Of a stretch of DNA of 64,000 nt, positions 26,246-36,013 are shown in pieces. Within the stretch, counting starts at the first letter, position 1. The number at the start of each line of letters is the position of its first letter. Both the position numbers and the translations under genes were made by a program. The notes below the pieces were generated by a model. It saw nothing but the letters and a program-made list of their open reading frames with translations. It did no database searches and had not been told where the DNA came from. The stretch spans positions 1-64,000 of the forward strand of contig JAOUDZ010000006.1 in NCBI GenBank assembly GCA_029858965.1, in the 5' to 3' direction. Source of the stretch: Cyclobacteriaceae bacterium (GTDB lineage Bacteria > Bacteroidota > Bacteroidia > Cytophagales > Cyclobacteriaceae).

Positions 26246-26581
26246 ATGCACTCATCTGAACTTCTGAAAGGTACGCTTCAAACTATTGTACTTAAAGTGC
26301 TGAAAGACAATGGAAAGATGTATGGATACGAAATCACAACCCTGGTAAAAGAGTTGTCCGAAAACCGGATTTTGCTTACTGAAGGAGCTCTTTATCCCAC
26401 CCTTCACCGGTTGGAAGCAGAGGGATTGTTGAGGACTGAGGTGGTCAACATTGGCAAACGGGTGCGGAAATATTACGCACTCACTCCAGATGGAAAGGCG
26501 CAGGCGAAAGATCGCGTCAATGAATTTGTTGATTTTATAAAAACGATGTCGGCTGTTTTACACGTGAGAATGGCACAATAA
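26246..26581 (+). CDS. PadR-family transcriptional regulator
   Basis: A 111-residue regulator. Nearly the whole length is the PadR winged helix: KGTLQTIVLKVLKDNGKMYGYE, then EGALYPTLHRLEAEGLL (recognition region) and the wing KRVRKYYALTPDGKA. The short C-terminal helix is the dimerisation part. Its stop overlaps the next start codon by one base (TAATG), so it is translationally coupled to the MacB permease. PadR regulators of this pair type sense envelope stress or antibiotics and control their ABC permease; the ligand here is unknown. Confidence 0.92.
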   Translation: MHSSELLKGTLQTIVLKVLKDNGKMYGYEITTLVKELSENRILLTEGALYPTLHRLEAEGLLRTEVVNIGKRVRKYYALTPDGKAQAKDRVNEFVDFIKTMSAVLHVRMAQ

Positions 26582-29283
26582 TGTCGCAACTTACAAACGA
26601 TCATATCGGCCATATCAAAAAGGACTTGTGCTATCGTGGACTGGTGTTGGAGAGCCTTGAGGATGAAATGATAGATCACGTCTGTTCTGCCGTCGAAGCG
26701 CGAATGCTTAGGGGTGCCCGCTTTATCGATGCGTATCACGAAGTATTAAAATCATTCGGTAACACTTCAGGGTTGCGTGAAACGCAAAAACAAACCATAC
26801 AGTTCGAAAATCAAAAGCCCAAGAATATGCTTAAGAACTATTTTATCATTGCCATGCGCAATCTAACGAAGCAACGCTTTTACACGTTCATTAACGTCGC
26901 CGGATTGGCTACAGGTGTTGCCGCCTGTTTGGTCATCGTTCTCTTTGTGATCAACGAACTGAGCTATGACAAACATCACGAGAAAGCCGATCGCATCTAC
27001 CGCGTTAATGGCGAAATCAAGTTTGGCGGCAATCACTATAAGCTGGCAGTGGCCCCGGCACCATTGGCGGAAACCTTAATACAAGATTACCCCGAGGTGG
27101 AATCCGCCATGCGTTTCAGGAGCAGAGGTTCCTATCTGGTCAAGAAGAGCGAAACAGCGGATAACATAAAAGAAAATGACGTGATCTGGGCAGACAGCAC
27201 GTTCTTCAAGATATTCACCGTGCCGGTACTGGAAGGCAATCCAAATACAGCACTGAAAGAACCGAATTCAATTGCTATAAGTCAAAACATCGCATCAAAA
27301 TTCTTTCCTGAAAAAAGCGCGCTTGGTCAAACGTTGATCATGGACAATGACACACCGATGAAAGTGACGGCTGTGTATGCGGATATGCCACAAACAGGTC
27401 ACTTTGTTTTTGACATTCTCATCTCGTTAAGCGGATTGGATGAGGCTAAGAGTTCCAACTTCCTGAGCAACAATTTTCAGACATATGTACTGCTCAAAGA
27501 AGGTACGGACGCTAAAGCATTCGAGTCCAAACTACCAGGGTTGGTATTGAAATATATTGGTCCGCAAGCTGCCGAAATATTAGGGGGAGAATTCACCCTG
27601 GAAAAATTTGAAGCTTCCGGCAATAAGCTGGAGTACACCTTAATGCCACTAACGGATATTCATCTGCATTCGGATCTTACGGCCGAAATTCGTGCTAATG
27701 GCAATATTACGTACGTATACCTATTCGCAACAATAGCGATGTTCATTTTGGTTATTGCATGCATCAACTTCATGAACCTCTCCACCGCACGTTCGTCCAA
27801 CCGCGCGAAGGAGGTTGGCGTAAGGAAAGTTATGGGATCGCTCCGGTCACACCTGATTAGACAATTTTTGATGGAGTCGATTCTATTGAGCCTCTTCTCT
27901 TTTGTGCTTGCTATCGCTATTGCCTATCTCTTTATACCCGTATTCAATGACCTTGTGCAGAAAACACTATTTCTTCCATTATCAACAGTTAGTTTTTATC
28001 TGCTCATTCTGGGTGCGGCGCTGGTGATTGGTATGCTGGCTGGTTTGTACCCCTCCTTCTTTTTGTCCGCGTTTAAACCGGCAAATGTATTGAAGGGGAA
28101 CGTGTCATTGGGTATGAAAAGCGGTTTTATACGTAGCGCGCTGGTTGTATTTCAATTTGTGATTTCTATTTTCCTGGTGATCGGCACCATCACAGTCTAC
28201 CGACAACTGAGTTACATTCAGCATAAGAAAATTGGCTTTGAAAAAGATCAGGTCATCGTTATTCAGGATGCATATGCCTTGCAGGATAATATGCAATCCT
28301 TCAAAAACGAAGTACTTAAAAATAGTTTCATCCTCAGTGGAACCATTTCAGGGTTCCTCCCAGTCCAGTCATGGCGAAGCGATAACACACATTGGCCCGA
28401 AGGCAGCCAACCTACGCAGGAAAATATGGTCGGACTGCAGACCTGGCGTGTTGACCAGGACTATGTGAAAACCCTGGGTATGAGAATAAAAACAGGTCGC
28501 TTCTTTTCAGCAGATTTCCTATCCGACTCATCGGCCGTCGTATTGAATGAATCGGCCATCAGACAATTTGGTTTTATGGGTGATCCACTGGGGAAAAAGA
28601 TATCAACTTTTACCGGAACGGGACCCGATGGCACACCGGACCTCAATTCCATTCAATCCTATACGATCGTTGGCATTGTGGAGGATTTTCATTTTGAATC
28701 CCTGAAAGAAAACATTACACCATTAGGATTATATCTCGGAAAAAGTAATGGTAGCATTGCGTTTAGATTTGAAGCCAAAGAAACGCAGGATGTGATCCAA
28801 TCCATAGAAAAAACCTGGAAAGCGATGGCACCCGGGCAACCGTTTCTCTATTCCTTCCTCGATGAAGACTTTAGCCGCATGTACAACAATGAGCAACGTC
28901 TCGGTAAGACATTTGGTGTATTTGCCGGTTTGGCCATCATCATTGCCAGTCTTGGACTCTTTGCACTTACAGCCTTTACGGCTGAGCAACGCACAAAGGA
29001 AATCGGAATACGCAAAGTGTTGGGTGCATCGGTAAGCAGTATTGTGCTCTTACTCTCAAAAGAGTTTGGAAAGCTGATCATCATCGCTTTTGTACTCGCC
29101 AGTCCATTGGCCTGGTTTGCAGTGAACTGGTGGTTGAAGAACTATACCTACAAGGTTGAGATTGGCATTCTTGTATATGTAACGGCTGGTGCACTTGCGT
29201 TCCTCATTGCATGGCTTACCATGGGATATCAATCCATCAAGGCGGCAACCTCTAATCCGGTACGATCGTTAAGAAGTGAATAA
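26581..29283 (+). CDS. MacB/FtsX-type ABC transporter permease with N-terminal prefix domain
   Basis: A 900-residue membrane protein. Residues 1-75 are a helical prefix domain (permease prefix type) found in the PadR-linked group. Then two MacB units: TM at about 100-125 (FINVAGLATGVAACLVIVLF), a periplasmic domain to about 375, three TMs with STARSSNRAKEVGVRKVMGS (FtsX signature), a second periplasmic domain from about 540 to 760, and three last TMs with TKEIGIRKVLGASV and the ending SIKAATSNPVRSLRSE. It has no ATPase domain, so an ATP-binding protein must be supplied from elsewhere. Such permeases drive mechanotransmission rather than direct transport, for antibiotics or lipoproteins. Confidence 0.9.
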   Translation: MSQLTNDHIGHIKKDLCYRGLVLESLEDEMIDHVCSAVEARMLRGARFIDAYHEVLKSFGNTSGLRETQKQTIQFENQKPKNMLKNYFIIAMRNLTKQRFYTFINVAGLATGVAACLVIVLFVINELSYDKHHEKADRIYRVNGEIKFGGNHYKLAVAPAPLAETLIQDYPEVESAMRFRSRGSYLVKKSETADNIKENDVIWADSTFFKIFTVPVLEGNPNTALKEPNSIAISQNIASKFFPEKSALGQTLIMDNDTPMKVTAVYADMPQTGHFVFDILISLSGLDEAKSSNFLSNNFQTYVLLKEGTDAKAFESKLPGLVLKYIGPQAAEILGGEFTLEKFEASGNKLEYTLMPLTDIHLHSDLTAEIRANGNITYVYLFATIAMFILVIACINFMNLSTARSSNRAKEVGVRKVMGSLRSHLIRQFLMESILLSLFSFVLAIAIAYLFIPVFNDLVQKTLFLPLSTVSFYLLILGAALVIGMLAGLYPSFFLSAFKPANVLKGNVSLGMKSGFIRSALVVFQFVISIFLVIGTITVYRQLSYIQHKKIGFEKDQVIVIQDAYALQDNMQSFKNEVLKNSFILSGTISGFLPVQSWRSDNTHWPEGSQPTQENMVGLQTWRVDQDYVKTLGMRIKTGRFFSADFLSDSSAVVLNESAIRQFGFMGDPLGKKISTFTGTGPDGTPDLNSIQSYTIVGIVEDFHFESLKENITPLGLYLGKSNGSIAFRFEAKETQDVIQSIEKTWKAMAPGQPFLYSFLDEDFSRMYNNEQRLGKTFGVFAGLAIIIASLGLFALTAFTAEQRTKEIGIRKVLGASVSSIVLLLSKEFGKLIIIAFVLASPLAWFAVNWWLKNYTYKVEIGILVYVTAGALAFLIAWLTMGYQSIKAATSNPVRSLRSE

Positions 29284-29359
29284 TCAGTAAGCTAATCCGT
29301 TCGCTAAACGTAAGGCAGTCGGGGGTAGACCTGGTATTTCTTCCTTTGTGGAATAGTAA

Positions 29360-29367
29360 TATCTTTG
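29360..29367 (+). promoter_or_regulatory. Bacteroidota -7 promoter element of the ABC-F gene
   Basis: TATCTTTG matches TAnnTTTG, 19 bp before the start codon at 29387. Transcription would begin near 29374, giving a leader of only about 13 nt. Motif-based. Confidence 0.45.
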
Positions 29368-29386
29368 CCCCCTTATTTTTGATTCC

Positions 29387-31030
29387 ATGATTTCAGTTGA
29401 CGCAGTTACAGTAGAATTTAACGGTTCGGCACTCTTTAGTGATATTACCTTTAACATCAATGAAAATGACCGCATTGCCCTGATGGGCAAAAATGGCGCA
29501 GGAAAATCAACGCTACTAAAGATTATTGCAGGCGTCAGCAAGCCCACCCGGGGAAAAGTATCCGCACCCAGCGACGCTATCATATCCTATTTACCACAGC
29601 ACCTGCTCACCAAGGACAATGCTACCGTATTTGAAGAGGCTTCCAAAGCCTTCGGAAAAATACTGGATATGAAAAAACAAATGGACGAACTCAACATCCA
29701 GTTGGAAATCCGAACCGATTATGAGTCGGATGAATACTCGAAAATCATTGAACAGGTATCTGAATTAAGTGAGAAGTACTATTCCATCGAAGAGATCAAT
29801 TATGATGAGGCGATAGAAAAGACACTCCTGGGATTGGGTTTTTTGCGATCCGATTTCAATCGACCGACGCAGGAATTTAGTGGCGGATGGCGCATGCGTA
29901 TCGAATTGGCAAAAATACTTTTGCAAAAGCCCGACCTCATTCTACTGGATGAGCCTACAAATCATATGGACATTGAATCCATACAATGGCTGGAGGACTT
30001 TCTGATCAATAACGCAAAAGCGGTAATTGTCATCAGCCATGATAAGACCTTTGTTGATAATCTCACCAACCGCACCATCGAAGTAACCATGGGGCGGATC
30101 TATGATTATAAAACCAACTACACCCACTATTTGCAGTTGCGCAAGGAAAGACGGGAACAACAGCAAAAGCAATTTGATGATCAACAAAAACAAATAGCTG
30201 ATATTCAGCAATTTATTGATCGATTCAAAGGCACTTACTCGAAGACATTGCAAGTGCAGTCGCGGGTAAAAATGTTGGAAAAAATAGAGATCATTGAAGT
30301 AGACGAGGTGGACTCCTCAGCGCTTAATCTGAAGTTTCCTCCCGCCCCCCGCTCCGGCAACTATCCTGTCATAATTGAAGGTTTAACCAAACGGTACGGC
30401 GAACACATCGTCTTCCACGATGCATCACTCACTATTGCGCGCGGTGAGAAAGTAGCATTTGTTGGGAAAAACGGAGAGGGAAAGTCCACCCTGGTAAAAG
30501 CGATTATGGGAGAGATCGACTACGAGGGAAAAATGCAACTTGGGCACAACGCCCTGATCGGTTACTTTGCGCAAAATCAAGCTTCCTTGCTGGACGAGGA
30601 TCTGACTGTTTTTCAGACAATTGAACAGGTTGCGGAAGGTGATATAAGAACCAAAATAAGAGATTTGCTAGGCGCCTTTATGTTCAGTGGCGAGGCTATT
30701 GACAAGAAAGTAAAACTGCTGTCCGGCGGTGAAAAAACACGGCTGGCCATGCTAAAATTGCTCTTGCAGCCTGTTAATCTTTTAATTCTCGATGAACCAA
30801 CTAACCATCTGGATATCAAGACTAAAGATATTTTAAAAGATGCATTGCGCGCTTTTGATGGAACCCTGATCCTGGTATCGCACGACAGGGATTTTCTGGA
30901 CGGCCTCGCCAACAAAGTATTTGAATTCGGCCATAAACGAATCAAGGAGCACTTTGAGGATATCAATGGATTTCTTCGAAACAAGAAGTTGGAAAATCTT
31001 AAGGAAATTGAGCGCAGTCCGGTGACCTAG
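29387..31030 (+). CDS. ABC-F family ATPase (ribosome-associated)
   Basis: A 547-residue soluble protein with two ABC domains and no membrane segments. Domain 1: Walker A GKNGAGKST, signature FSGGWRMR, Walker B DLILLDEPTNHMD. The linker at about 240-305 is charged and glutamine-rich (REQQQKQFDDQQKQ), the P-site tRNA interaction motif region. Domain 2: GKNGEGKST, LSGGEKTRLA and LLILDEPTNHLD. This is the Uup/YbiT/EttA type acting at the ribosome E site; antibiotic protection cannot be excluded. Closest style is YbiT-like. It is a housekeeping-looking gene with its own promoter. Confidence 0.9.
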   Translation: MISVDAVTVEFNGSALFSDITFNINENDRIALMGKNGAGKSTLLKIIAGVSKPTRGKVSAPSDAIISYLPQHLLTKDNATVFEEASKAFGKILDMKKQMDELNIQLEIRTDYESDEYSKIIEQVSELSEKYYSIEEINYDEAIEKTLLGLGFLRSDFNRPTQEFSGGWRMRIELAKILLQKPDLILLDEPTNHMDIESIQWLEDFLINNAKAVIVISHDKTFVDNLTNRTIEVTMGRIYDYKTNYTHYLQLRKERREQQQKQFDDQQKQIADIQQFIDRFKGTYSKTLQVQSRVKMLEKIEIIEVDEVDSSALNLKFPPAPRSGNYPVIIEGLTKRYGEHIVFHDASLTIARGEKVAFVGKNGEGKSTLVKAIMGEIDYEGKMQLGHNALIGYFAQNQASLLDEDLTVFQTIEQVAEGDIRTKIRDLLGAFMFSGEAIDKKVKLLSGGEKTRLAMLKLLLQPVNLLILDEPTNHLDIKTKDILKDALRAFDGTLILVSHDRDFLDGLANKVFEFGHKRIKEHFEDINGFLRNKKLENLKEIERSPVT

Positions 31031-31046
31031 CACCGTGAGCTTTCAA

Positions 31047-31235
31047 CTAAACGTGCTGCTGCTTGAAATACTTGCGTAGTCCTGTTACCCCCGAATTCCA
31101 ACAATAGGTTTGCGGCGCTGTCTCCAGTTCCAGGAAAGGTGCAAGGCTTGCATCAACGTAGAGCTTGAGGGTTGCCCCATTTTGGGCAAGGATATAACCT
31201 TTGAGATGTTTTCCCAGCATTATGGTCCATTCCAT
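31047..31235 (-). CDS. Possible small hypothetical protein
   Basis: A 62-codon frame (MEWTIMLGKHLKGYIL to KYFKQQHV) in the 289-bp space between the ABC-F and DUF389 genes, on the DUF389 strand and 84 bp downstream of it. Its composition is protein-like, but no family is recognised, no clear ribosome site is present, and a plus-strand frame overlaps it. It could be noise. Confidence 0.25.
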   Translation of the reverse strand: MEWTIMLGKHLKGYILAQNGATLKLYVDASLAPFLELETAPQTYCWNSGVTGLRKYFKQQHV

Positions 31236-31319
31236 TTGCTATCGTTGCTATCGCTTACTTACACTTACAATGACTTTAAAATTCTTGCCCATAGGATTCC
31301 CCATCGGCAGAACTAGCGG

Positions 31320-32666
31320 CTACCTACCCCTTAGCGGTTCCTGACCAGGTTGAACAATGAGGGTTATTTTACTATTCATCAATCGCACCTTCAGCCAGGC
31401 CTCAACCTTTTCTTTTTCGTCTTTCTTCAGCCCATTAGGAATGTGCAGCAAGACTAAATAAGCAGGATAAGATTCTGGTATTGAATCGCTGTTTACCAAT
31501 ACAGGTTGAATTATCGCTTCAGTCAATTGAGGGTATTGCACCTTCAATTCGTTGTAAATCTGTACACTTACTAACTTTTGTTGACTACTGACGCTATCCA
31601 ATTGCCTTTGTAGCGCCTCTCTGGCCTCCTCATTTTTTTGCAAGGCAAGACCTATCTGATTTATCTTCTCGTCGTATTTACTGTCCTGTTTAATTTCCTG
31701 CAAGAATGCAAATCCCTGTTTAACTTCAAGTGTAACATCCGTAAGGTCATAGTATTTCAACTTTCTTCTAAGATCAGCGATTTGCGCTTCGGTAATTTGT
31801 TGGCCACCGTAGGTGAGCGTAATTGTCTTCTTTTTAGGGTCAATGTTCCGACTCAGCAAATAGTCATTTGTAAAATTTGACTCAGCATCAATAAATTGAT
31901 TTGATTGTTCAGTGAATTTCTTCTGCGCTACGATATTGAAAGCCAAATAGATGCTCGGAATTAACGTAAGAACAATTACTGTCCAGATAATAATCCTTTC
32001 CCGTTTTTCGACCACCGGATCCTCATGTTTTCTTTTGGGAAATTTAAGCAGGTAGGCTGTAATAAACGTAGCCAAAGCTATGAATACACTATTGATAAGA
32101 TACAGATAAAAGGCACCCAGAAAATACTGCAACTGCCATGTGGCCAGCCCATACCCTGCCGTACAAAGTGGTGGCATTAGCGCGGTTGCGATAGCCACCC
32201 CTGGTATCACATTCCCCTTATACTTACTGGAAATAGCAATAATTCCTGCAAAGCCCCCAAACAACGCAATGAGTACGTCGTAAACAGTCGGTAATGTCCG
32301 TGATAAAATTTCAGCATGGGCATCGTCAATTGGCGTCAACAGGAAATAAATCGTTGAAGCCACCAATCCAACACCAGCGGCAAAAGCATAATTCACCGAT
32401 GCTTTTCGCAACAAGGCAACGTCATTGATTGCCAGTCCGGCTCCTACCCCAACAATTGGTCCCATCAGTGGTGAAATGAGCATTGCTCCGATAACGACGG
32501 CGGTAGAGTCGATGTTCAGGCCTAGAGAGGCAATCAGGATGGCGAAAAAAAGAACCCAAAGATTGGTACCATAGAACTCAGCGTCCTTTTCGATATTAGC
32601 ACGCACCACATCGAAGTTCTCCTTTTCTTTTAGCAACCTGAACGTATTCAGGAATTTGATATTCAT
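31320..32666 (-). CDS. DUF389 membrane protein
   Basis: A 448-residue inner-membrane protein. Residues about 30-215 form the DUF389 (TIGR00341/TIGR00271) hydrophobic domain with several helices and the glycine-rich ISPLMGPIVGVGAGLAI and ALMPPLCTAGYGLA segments. Another TM (IIIWTVIVLTLIPSIYLAFNIVA) follows near 240, and the last 200 residues are soluble, with a helical EEAREALQRQLDSVSSQQ stretch and YPAYLVLLHIPNG. Function of the family is unknown; a transport or stress role has been guessed. It follows the M14 deacylase gene by 48 bp and may be in its operon. Confidence 0.82.
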   Translation of the reverse strand: MNIKFLNTFRLLKEKENFDVVRANIEKDAEFYGTNLWVLFFAILIASLGLNIDSTAVVIGAMLISPLMGPIVGVGAGLAINDVALLRKASVNYAFAAGVGLVASTIYFLLTPIDDAHAEILSRTLPTVYDVLIALFGGFAGIIAISSKYKGNVIPGVAIATALMPPLCTAGYGLATWQLQYFLGAFYLYLINSVFIALATFITAYLLKFPKRKHEDPVVEKRERIIIWTVIVLTLIPSIYLAFNIVAQKKFTEQSNQFIDAESNFTNDYLLSRNIDPKKKTITLTYGGQQITEAQIADLRRKLKYYDLTDVTLEVKQGFAFLQEIKQDSKYDEKINQIGLALQKNEEAREALQRQLDSVSSQQKLVSVQIYNELKVQYPQLTEAIIQPVLVNSDSIPESYPAYLVLLHIPNGLKKDEKEKVEAWLKVRLMNSKITLIVQPGQEPLRGR

Positions 32667-32714
32667 ACTCTGCGTGTTTATGATTGTTCCAAACCAATTG
32701 TGTTGTTAGCAGTA

Positions 32715-33908
32715 CTAGTCATGTTTCTTAAAACTCCCATTCAACGATACTGCCTCACGGTGCTTCACAAGAAGATGCGTTTCGCCAACTTGTCTTGATC
32801 GGTATCCCAGCAAATGGAAAAATTTTTTAGTAAATAACCAGGCAACTTTTCGGTTAACAACCAGCTCATCCCGCTTGCCGGATGTCCATCGAATACCGGG
32901 CAACAAAGGAAGTACACGATCAAAACGAATTTTGCGAAGTGATGCTGACAAGGTTAGAAAAAAGGGAGATATCCTGCGAATGAAAAAGAAACCATCGTTA
33001 CCCTGCACCTGGTATCGCGGCATTAATATCTGCCCTCGACCGGAGGCGCATACCTTTTCTCCGTTGCTAATGGCGATCTCTTCACCTTTCAATACCCATT
33101 GAAAATTAGTGAACCCCGGCTTCATCGTAAATTTCTCCGCTTCCTTTACCTCGTAACGCGAGTTTATTTCATAAATGTGTTGACGGCCAAAAGTATTCCT
33201 GGCCAGCAATTCAAAATGCCGATTATAATCGATATTGGTCCTATCAATGACCCCTGCGATTAACAACGATAGATAGATAAACGAAATATGATTTTCAATC
33301 GAAGAAAGATCATCGTGTTGGCCGCCTTCAAAACCAAATGCGACAAAGCCCAATTCGTTGATGTAGCTTAACAATGGACCTTCCAGGTATTCCTCAATAC
33401 CCAGAATGATTGGAACCGGGTATTGCAATGCAACCTTCCTGTTTAGCAGACTGTCATTCACCGTAAGAAAAGGTATAGTTTCACCTGAAGTAGTGTGCAG
33501 ATCCAAAAAATAGAATGGCCCTGACTCGGCAGCCAGTATTTTCTTTATGGTTTTGTAAATATCTACCTGCTGTGATATATCCTCATTCCATAATTCGAGG
33601 TTGCCGTCCAGTAGTCCATTCATCTTATCGCTTGTCCATAAGCGGTTCAGATCTTGTTGATGATACCGTTCGCCTCTTTCCAGCGCCCAGAGATTTCCGC
33701 TGAGGGCATACACATGGCCTTTTATATGAATATTTTTCTTGCGCATCTCTTCAAAGACCCTAAGCAACGCAAAAATACCCGCAGGTTCATTTCCATGAAT
33801 TCCTCCGATAAAAACAACGGTTGGCCCAGACTCTTCGCCCTGGAGATGTCCAATTATCCGTTCAACTTCTATGGATTGGTCAAGCGCCTTGCTGTGTACT
33901 TTCGTCAT
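32715..33908 (-). CDS. M14/succinylglutamate desuccinylase-aspartoacylase family hydrolase
   Basis: A 397-residue cytoplasmic zinc hydrolase. The zinc motif GGIHGNEPAG (HxxE, near 42) and the third ligand region YFLDLHTTSGE are both present, and FGFEGGQHDD supplies the usual glutamate near 210. This fits aspartoacylase/succinylglutamate desuccinylase (AstE-like) enzymes that cut an acyl-amino-acid amide bond. The frame is open to 33941 but the ATG at 33908 is preferred. It overlaps the end of the GCS2-CBS gene by 29 bp, so the two are translationally linked and probably act on the same molecule: a ligase and a hydrolase for an amide. Confidence 0.8.
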   Translation of the reverse strand: MTKVHSKALDQSIEVERIIGHLQGEESGPTVVFIGGIHGNEPAGIFALLRVFEEMRKKNIHIKGHVYALSGNLWALERGERYHQQDLNRLWTSDKMNGLLDGNLELWNEDISQQVDIYKTIKKILAAESGPFYFLDLHTTSGETIPFLTVNDSLLNRKVALQYPVPIILGIEEYLEGPLLSYINELGFVAFGFEGGQHDDLSSIENHISFIYLSLLIAGVIDRTNIDYNRHFELLARNTFGRQHIYEINSRYEVKEAEKFTMKPGFTNFQWVLKGEEIAISNGEKVCASGRGQILMPRYQVQGNDGFFFIRRISPFFLTLSASLRKIRFDRVLPLLPGIRWTSGKRDELVVNRKVAWLFTKKFFHLLGYRSRQVGETHLLVKHREAVSLNGSFKKHD

Positions 33909-35769
33909 GATCGTAATAGACAAGATCTTTGATGGTGACAATACCCACCAACTGCTGGTCTTGAATCACGGGCAAACACCCAATTTTATTTAGTTTCATT
34001 AATGATATGGCTTCCATTATGCCTGTTTCCGGCCTCACAGTCAATACATTTTTTTTCATGATTTCCGCCACTGTTCGATCATCATTTCTGCCCTGCTCAT
34101 TTTGTAGATGTTGCAGATGAGTCCAGGTAAGCAACCCTGAGAATTTCCCGGCATTGTTTTCAACTGGTACATGATGGATATTCTTCCATTCCATCACATG
34201 CGTGGCCAGCGTGGCCAGATCGTTTTCATTGACGGTAAATAGCTGCGTTGACATAATGTGCCCCACAAGCCTGGCAGACTCATGCAACTGCAAATCTGCC
34301 TTCATCAATTTCCAATCATGTACCGGAGTACCAATTTGCTGATATTGATAAATTTCCCTGGTTAATGCCCGAAGCGCGTCATCCTGATGCATGGTTTTGC
34401 GCAGTTGGCGATAGTTGCTGGTAATCCATTCTGAACCAGTCTGCCCCAGTGTTCTCTTTTCAATTATTCCAAGAAGACGCTCCCGGTCCTCTTTGTCAAC
34501 ACCAACCTTCTCCAGACCGCTATAGGCTATGGGAAGTAATTCTTTCAACACCAATTCCTTAACAGAAATAGTGTCGCCCATCCAATGCAGTATAGAATCT
34601 TTTCCCGTTCTGGCGGCCTTAACAAAATTTGCTTTCGCATCTCGAAAATCCATGTTATTGGCCATATCATCGAAAGCGGACGGTCGGCCTTTCATTAATC
34701 CAATCCAAAATGCAAAGTTGGCCATTTCGTCGGCCACCGATGGTCCGGCGGGGATGTACCTGTTTTCGATCCGCAGATGAGCTTTTCCATTGCCCACGCC
34801 GTAGCACGGACGATTCCAGTGATAGACCGTACTGTTGTGCAGGCGTAGCGCTTCAAGCTTAGGCAATCTTCCCTTTTTAAGGGCATCGATTGAGTTTTCA
34901 TGTATTTCCCTGACCAGGATCACCTTGTACTGGGCAATATCATTCCTGAAAATATCCACGACAGATCCGGTTGCCCATTCATTCCCAAAGGTTACTCGGG
35001 GTTTCTGATCCTGAAGTGCATAACTGAAACTGCGTGTATCTATGCTCTGCTGAAACAGGGCAATTCTGGTTTCGCTCCAAAGTTCGCGACCAAGCAATAA
35101 GGGAGAATTGGTGCTGATACCCAGAACTGGCCCGGAGATGACTTGCGCCCAATTATAGCTGGAAATGAAATCTTGTGGTACTATTTGCAAGTGAAGCTGG
35201 AAGCTGGTGTTGCATGCCTGAAACAATACCGAATCATGTACAATGGTAAGTTCATCAGTACCCTGAAGGTGAAGTTCGAAATCAGTGCCTCTGAGTTCCT
35301 TGATTATGTCGTTCAGCGCCCAATACCTCGGACTTGGTGTCATAAAACCAAACGTGAGTTCATTCTTGGTGATAGTGGGCAGAATACCTGTTAGTAATAT
35401 CTTTGCGTTCGACTCTTCCGCAACCTCCTTTGCCCTCGTCAGGTATGTATTCAATTGCTTCTCCATCAAGGAAAAGCATTTCGTTTTTAATTCTACCGGA
35501 TCAAGGTTTATTTCAAGATTGTATTGTGCCAGTTCGGTTGTAAAGTGAGGGTCATGTAATTTGTGCAGGATCTGTTCTGCCATTTTCGACGGGCGCCATT
35601 GATCGGTAACGATACAAAACTCCTGTTCTGAGCCGATGCGCAGGACGTCCTTTTCAAAAAGATCTTTCTCCACCATTGTTTCCAACGCTGCGATATCGTG
35701 TAACAAGTGGCTAATAAACGCCGTACGGGTTTCTGTAGTAATTACACTATTTACATTGTGTTCTCCCAT
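33880..35769 (-). CDS. GCS2-family carboxylate-amine ligase fused to two CBS domains
   Basis: A 629-residue fusion. Residues about 40-400 are glutamate-cysteine ligase family 2-like: GSEQEFCIV, ELAQYNLEINLDP, NTSFQLHLQI, FGNEWATGSVVD and the long IENRYIPAGPSVADEMAN motif. A helical part follows, then a CBS pair at about 495-620 (VGHIMSTQLFTVNENDL and VAEIMKKNVLTVRPETG, ending LVGIVTIKDLV). The ligase half would join an amine to a carboxylate with ATP; the CBS half would sense adenine nucleotides. The frame runs into the M14 deacylase gene. This fusion is known in Bacteroidota genomes but its substrate is not. Confidence 0.82.
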   Translation of the reverse strand: MGEHNVNSVITTETRTAFISHLLHDIAALETMVEKDLFEKDVLRIGSEQEFCIVTDQWRPSKMAEQILHKLHDPHFTTELAQYNLEINLDPVELKTKCFSLMEKQLNTYLTRAKEVAEESNAKILLTGILPTITKNELTFGFMTPSPRYWALNDIIKELRGTDFELHLQGTDELTIVHDSVLFQACNTSFQLHLQIVPQDFISSYNWAQVISGPVLGISTNSPLLLGRELWSETRIALFQQSIDTRSFSYALQDQKPRVTFGNEWATGSVVDIFRNDIAQYKVILVREIHENSIDALKKGRLPKLEALRLHNSTVYHWNRPCYGVGNGKAHLRIENRYIPAGPSVADEMANFAFWIGLMKGRPSAFDDMANNMDFRDAKANFVKAARTGKDSILHWMGDTISVKELVLKELLPIAYSGLEKVGVDKEDRERLLGIIEKRTLGQTGSEWITSNYRQLRKTMHQDDALRALTREIYQYQQIGTPVHDWKLMKADLQLHESARLVGHIMSTQLFTVNENDLATLATHVMEWKNIHHVPVENNAGKFSGLLTWTHLQHLQNEQGRNDDRTVAEIMKKNVLTVRPETGIMEAISLMKLNKIGCLPVIQDQQLVGIVTIKDLVYYDHDESTQQGA

Positions 35770-36013
35770 GGTGTCAGATTAACGTACTGTTATGGTTTTT
35801 TTTTCAGCTGTGTATTCTTCTTATACGCAAGAAGAATACGTTTCATACCAGTTATAGCGCTACGCTCCGATTCACTTTCTGGTTAATATTAATAATAAAC
35901 TGGCAGTGCCACCATGACAAATGACAGCTTTTGCCATGACGATTTTACTTTCCGTATATAGCAATTGTACGCTATTGTATGGCAAACCCTTCGCCCTCAT
36001 AGATGTCCATGAC
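35770..36013. other. Intergenic; promoter region of the GCS2-CBS gene
   Basis: No gene recognised upstream of the GCS2-CBS start. A palindrome-like ATTCTTCTTATACGCAAGAAGAAT lies at 35814-35837 (ATTCTTCTT / AAGAAGAAT, 9-bp arms around 6 bp), a hairpin or regulatory site. Confidence 0.45.

Noticed and set aside
29284-29583. 99-codon minus-strand ORF covering the start of the ABC-F gene
   Set aside because: Overlaps the ABC-F Walker A region and its promoter; shadow frame.
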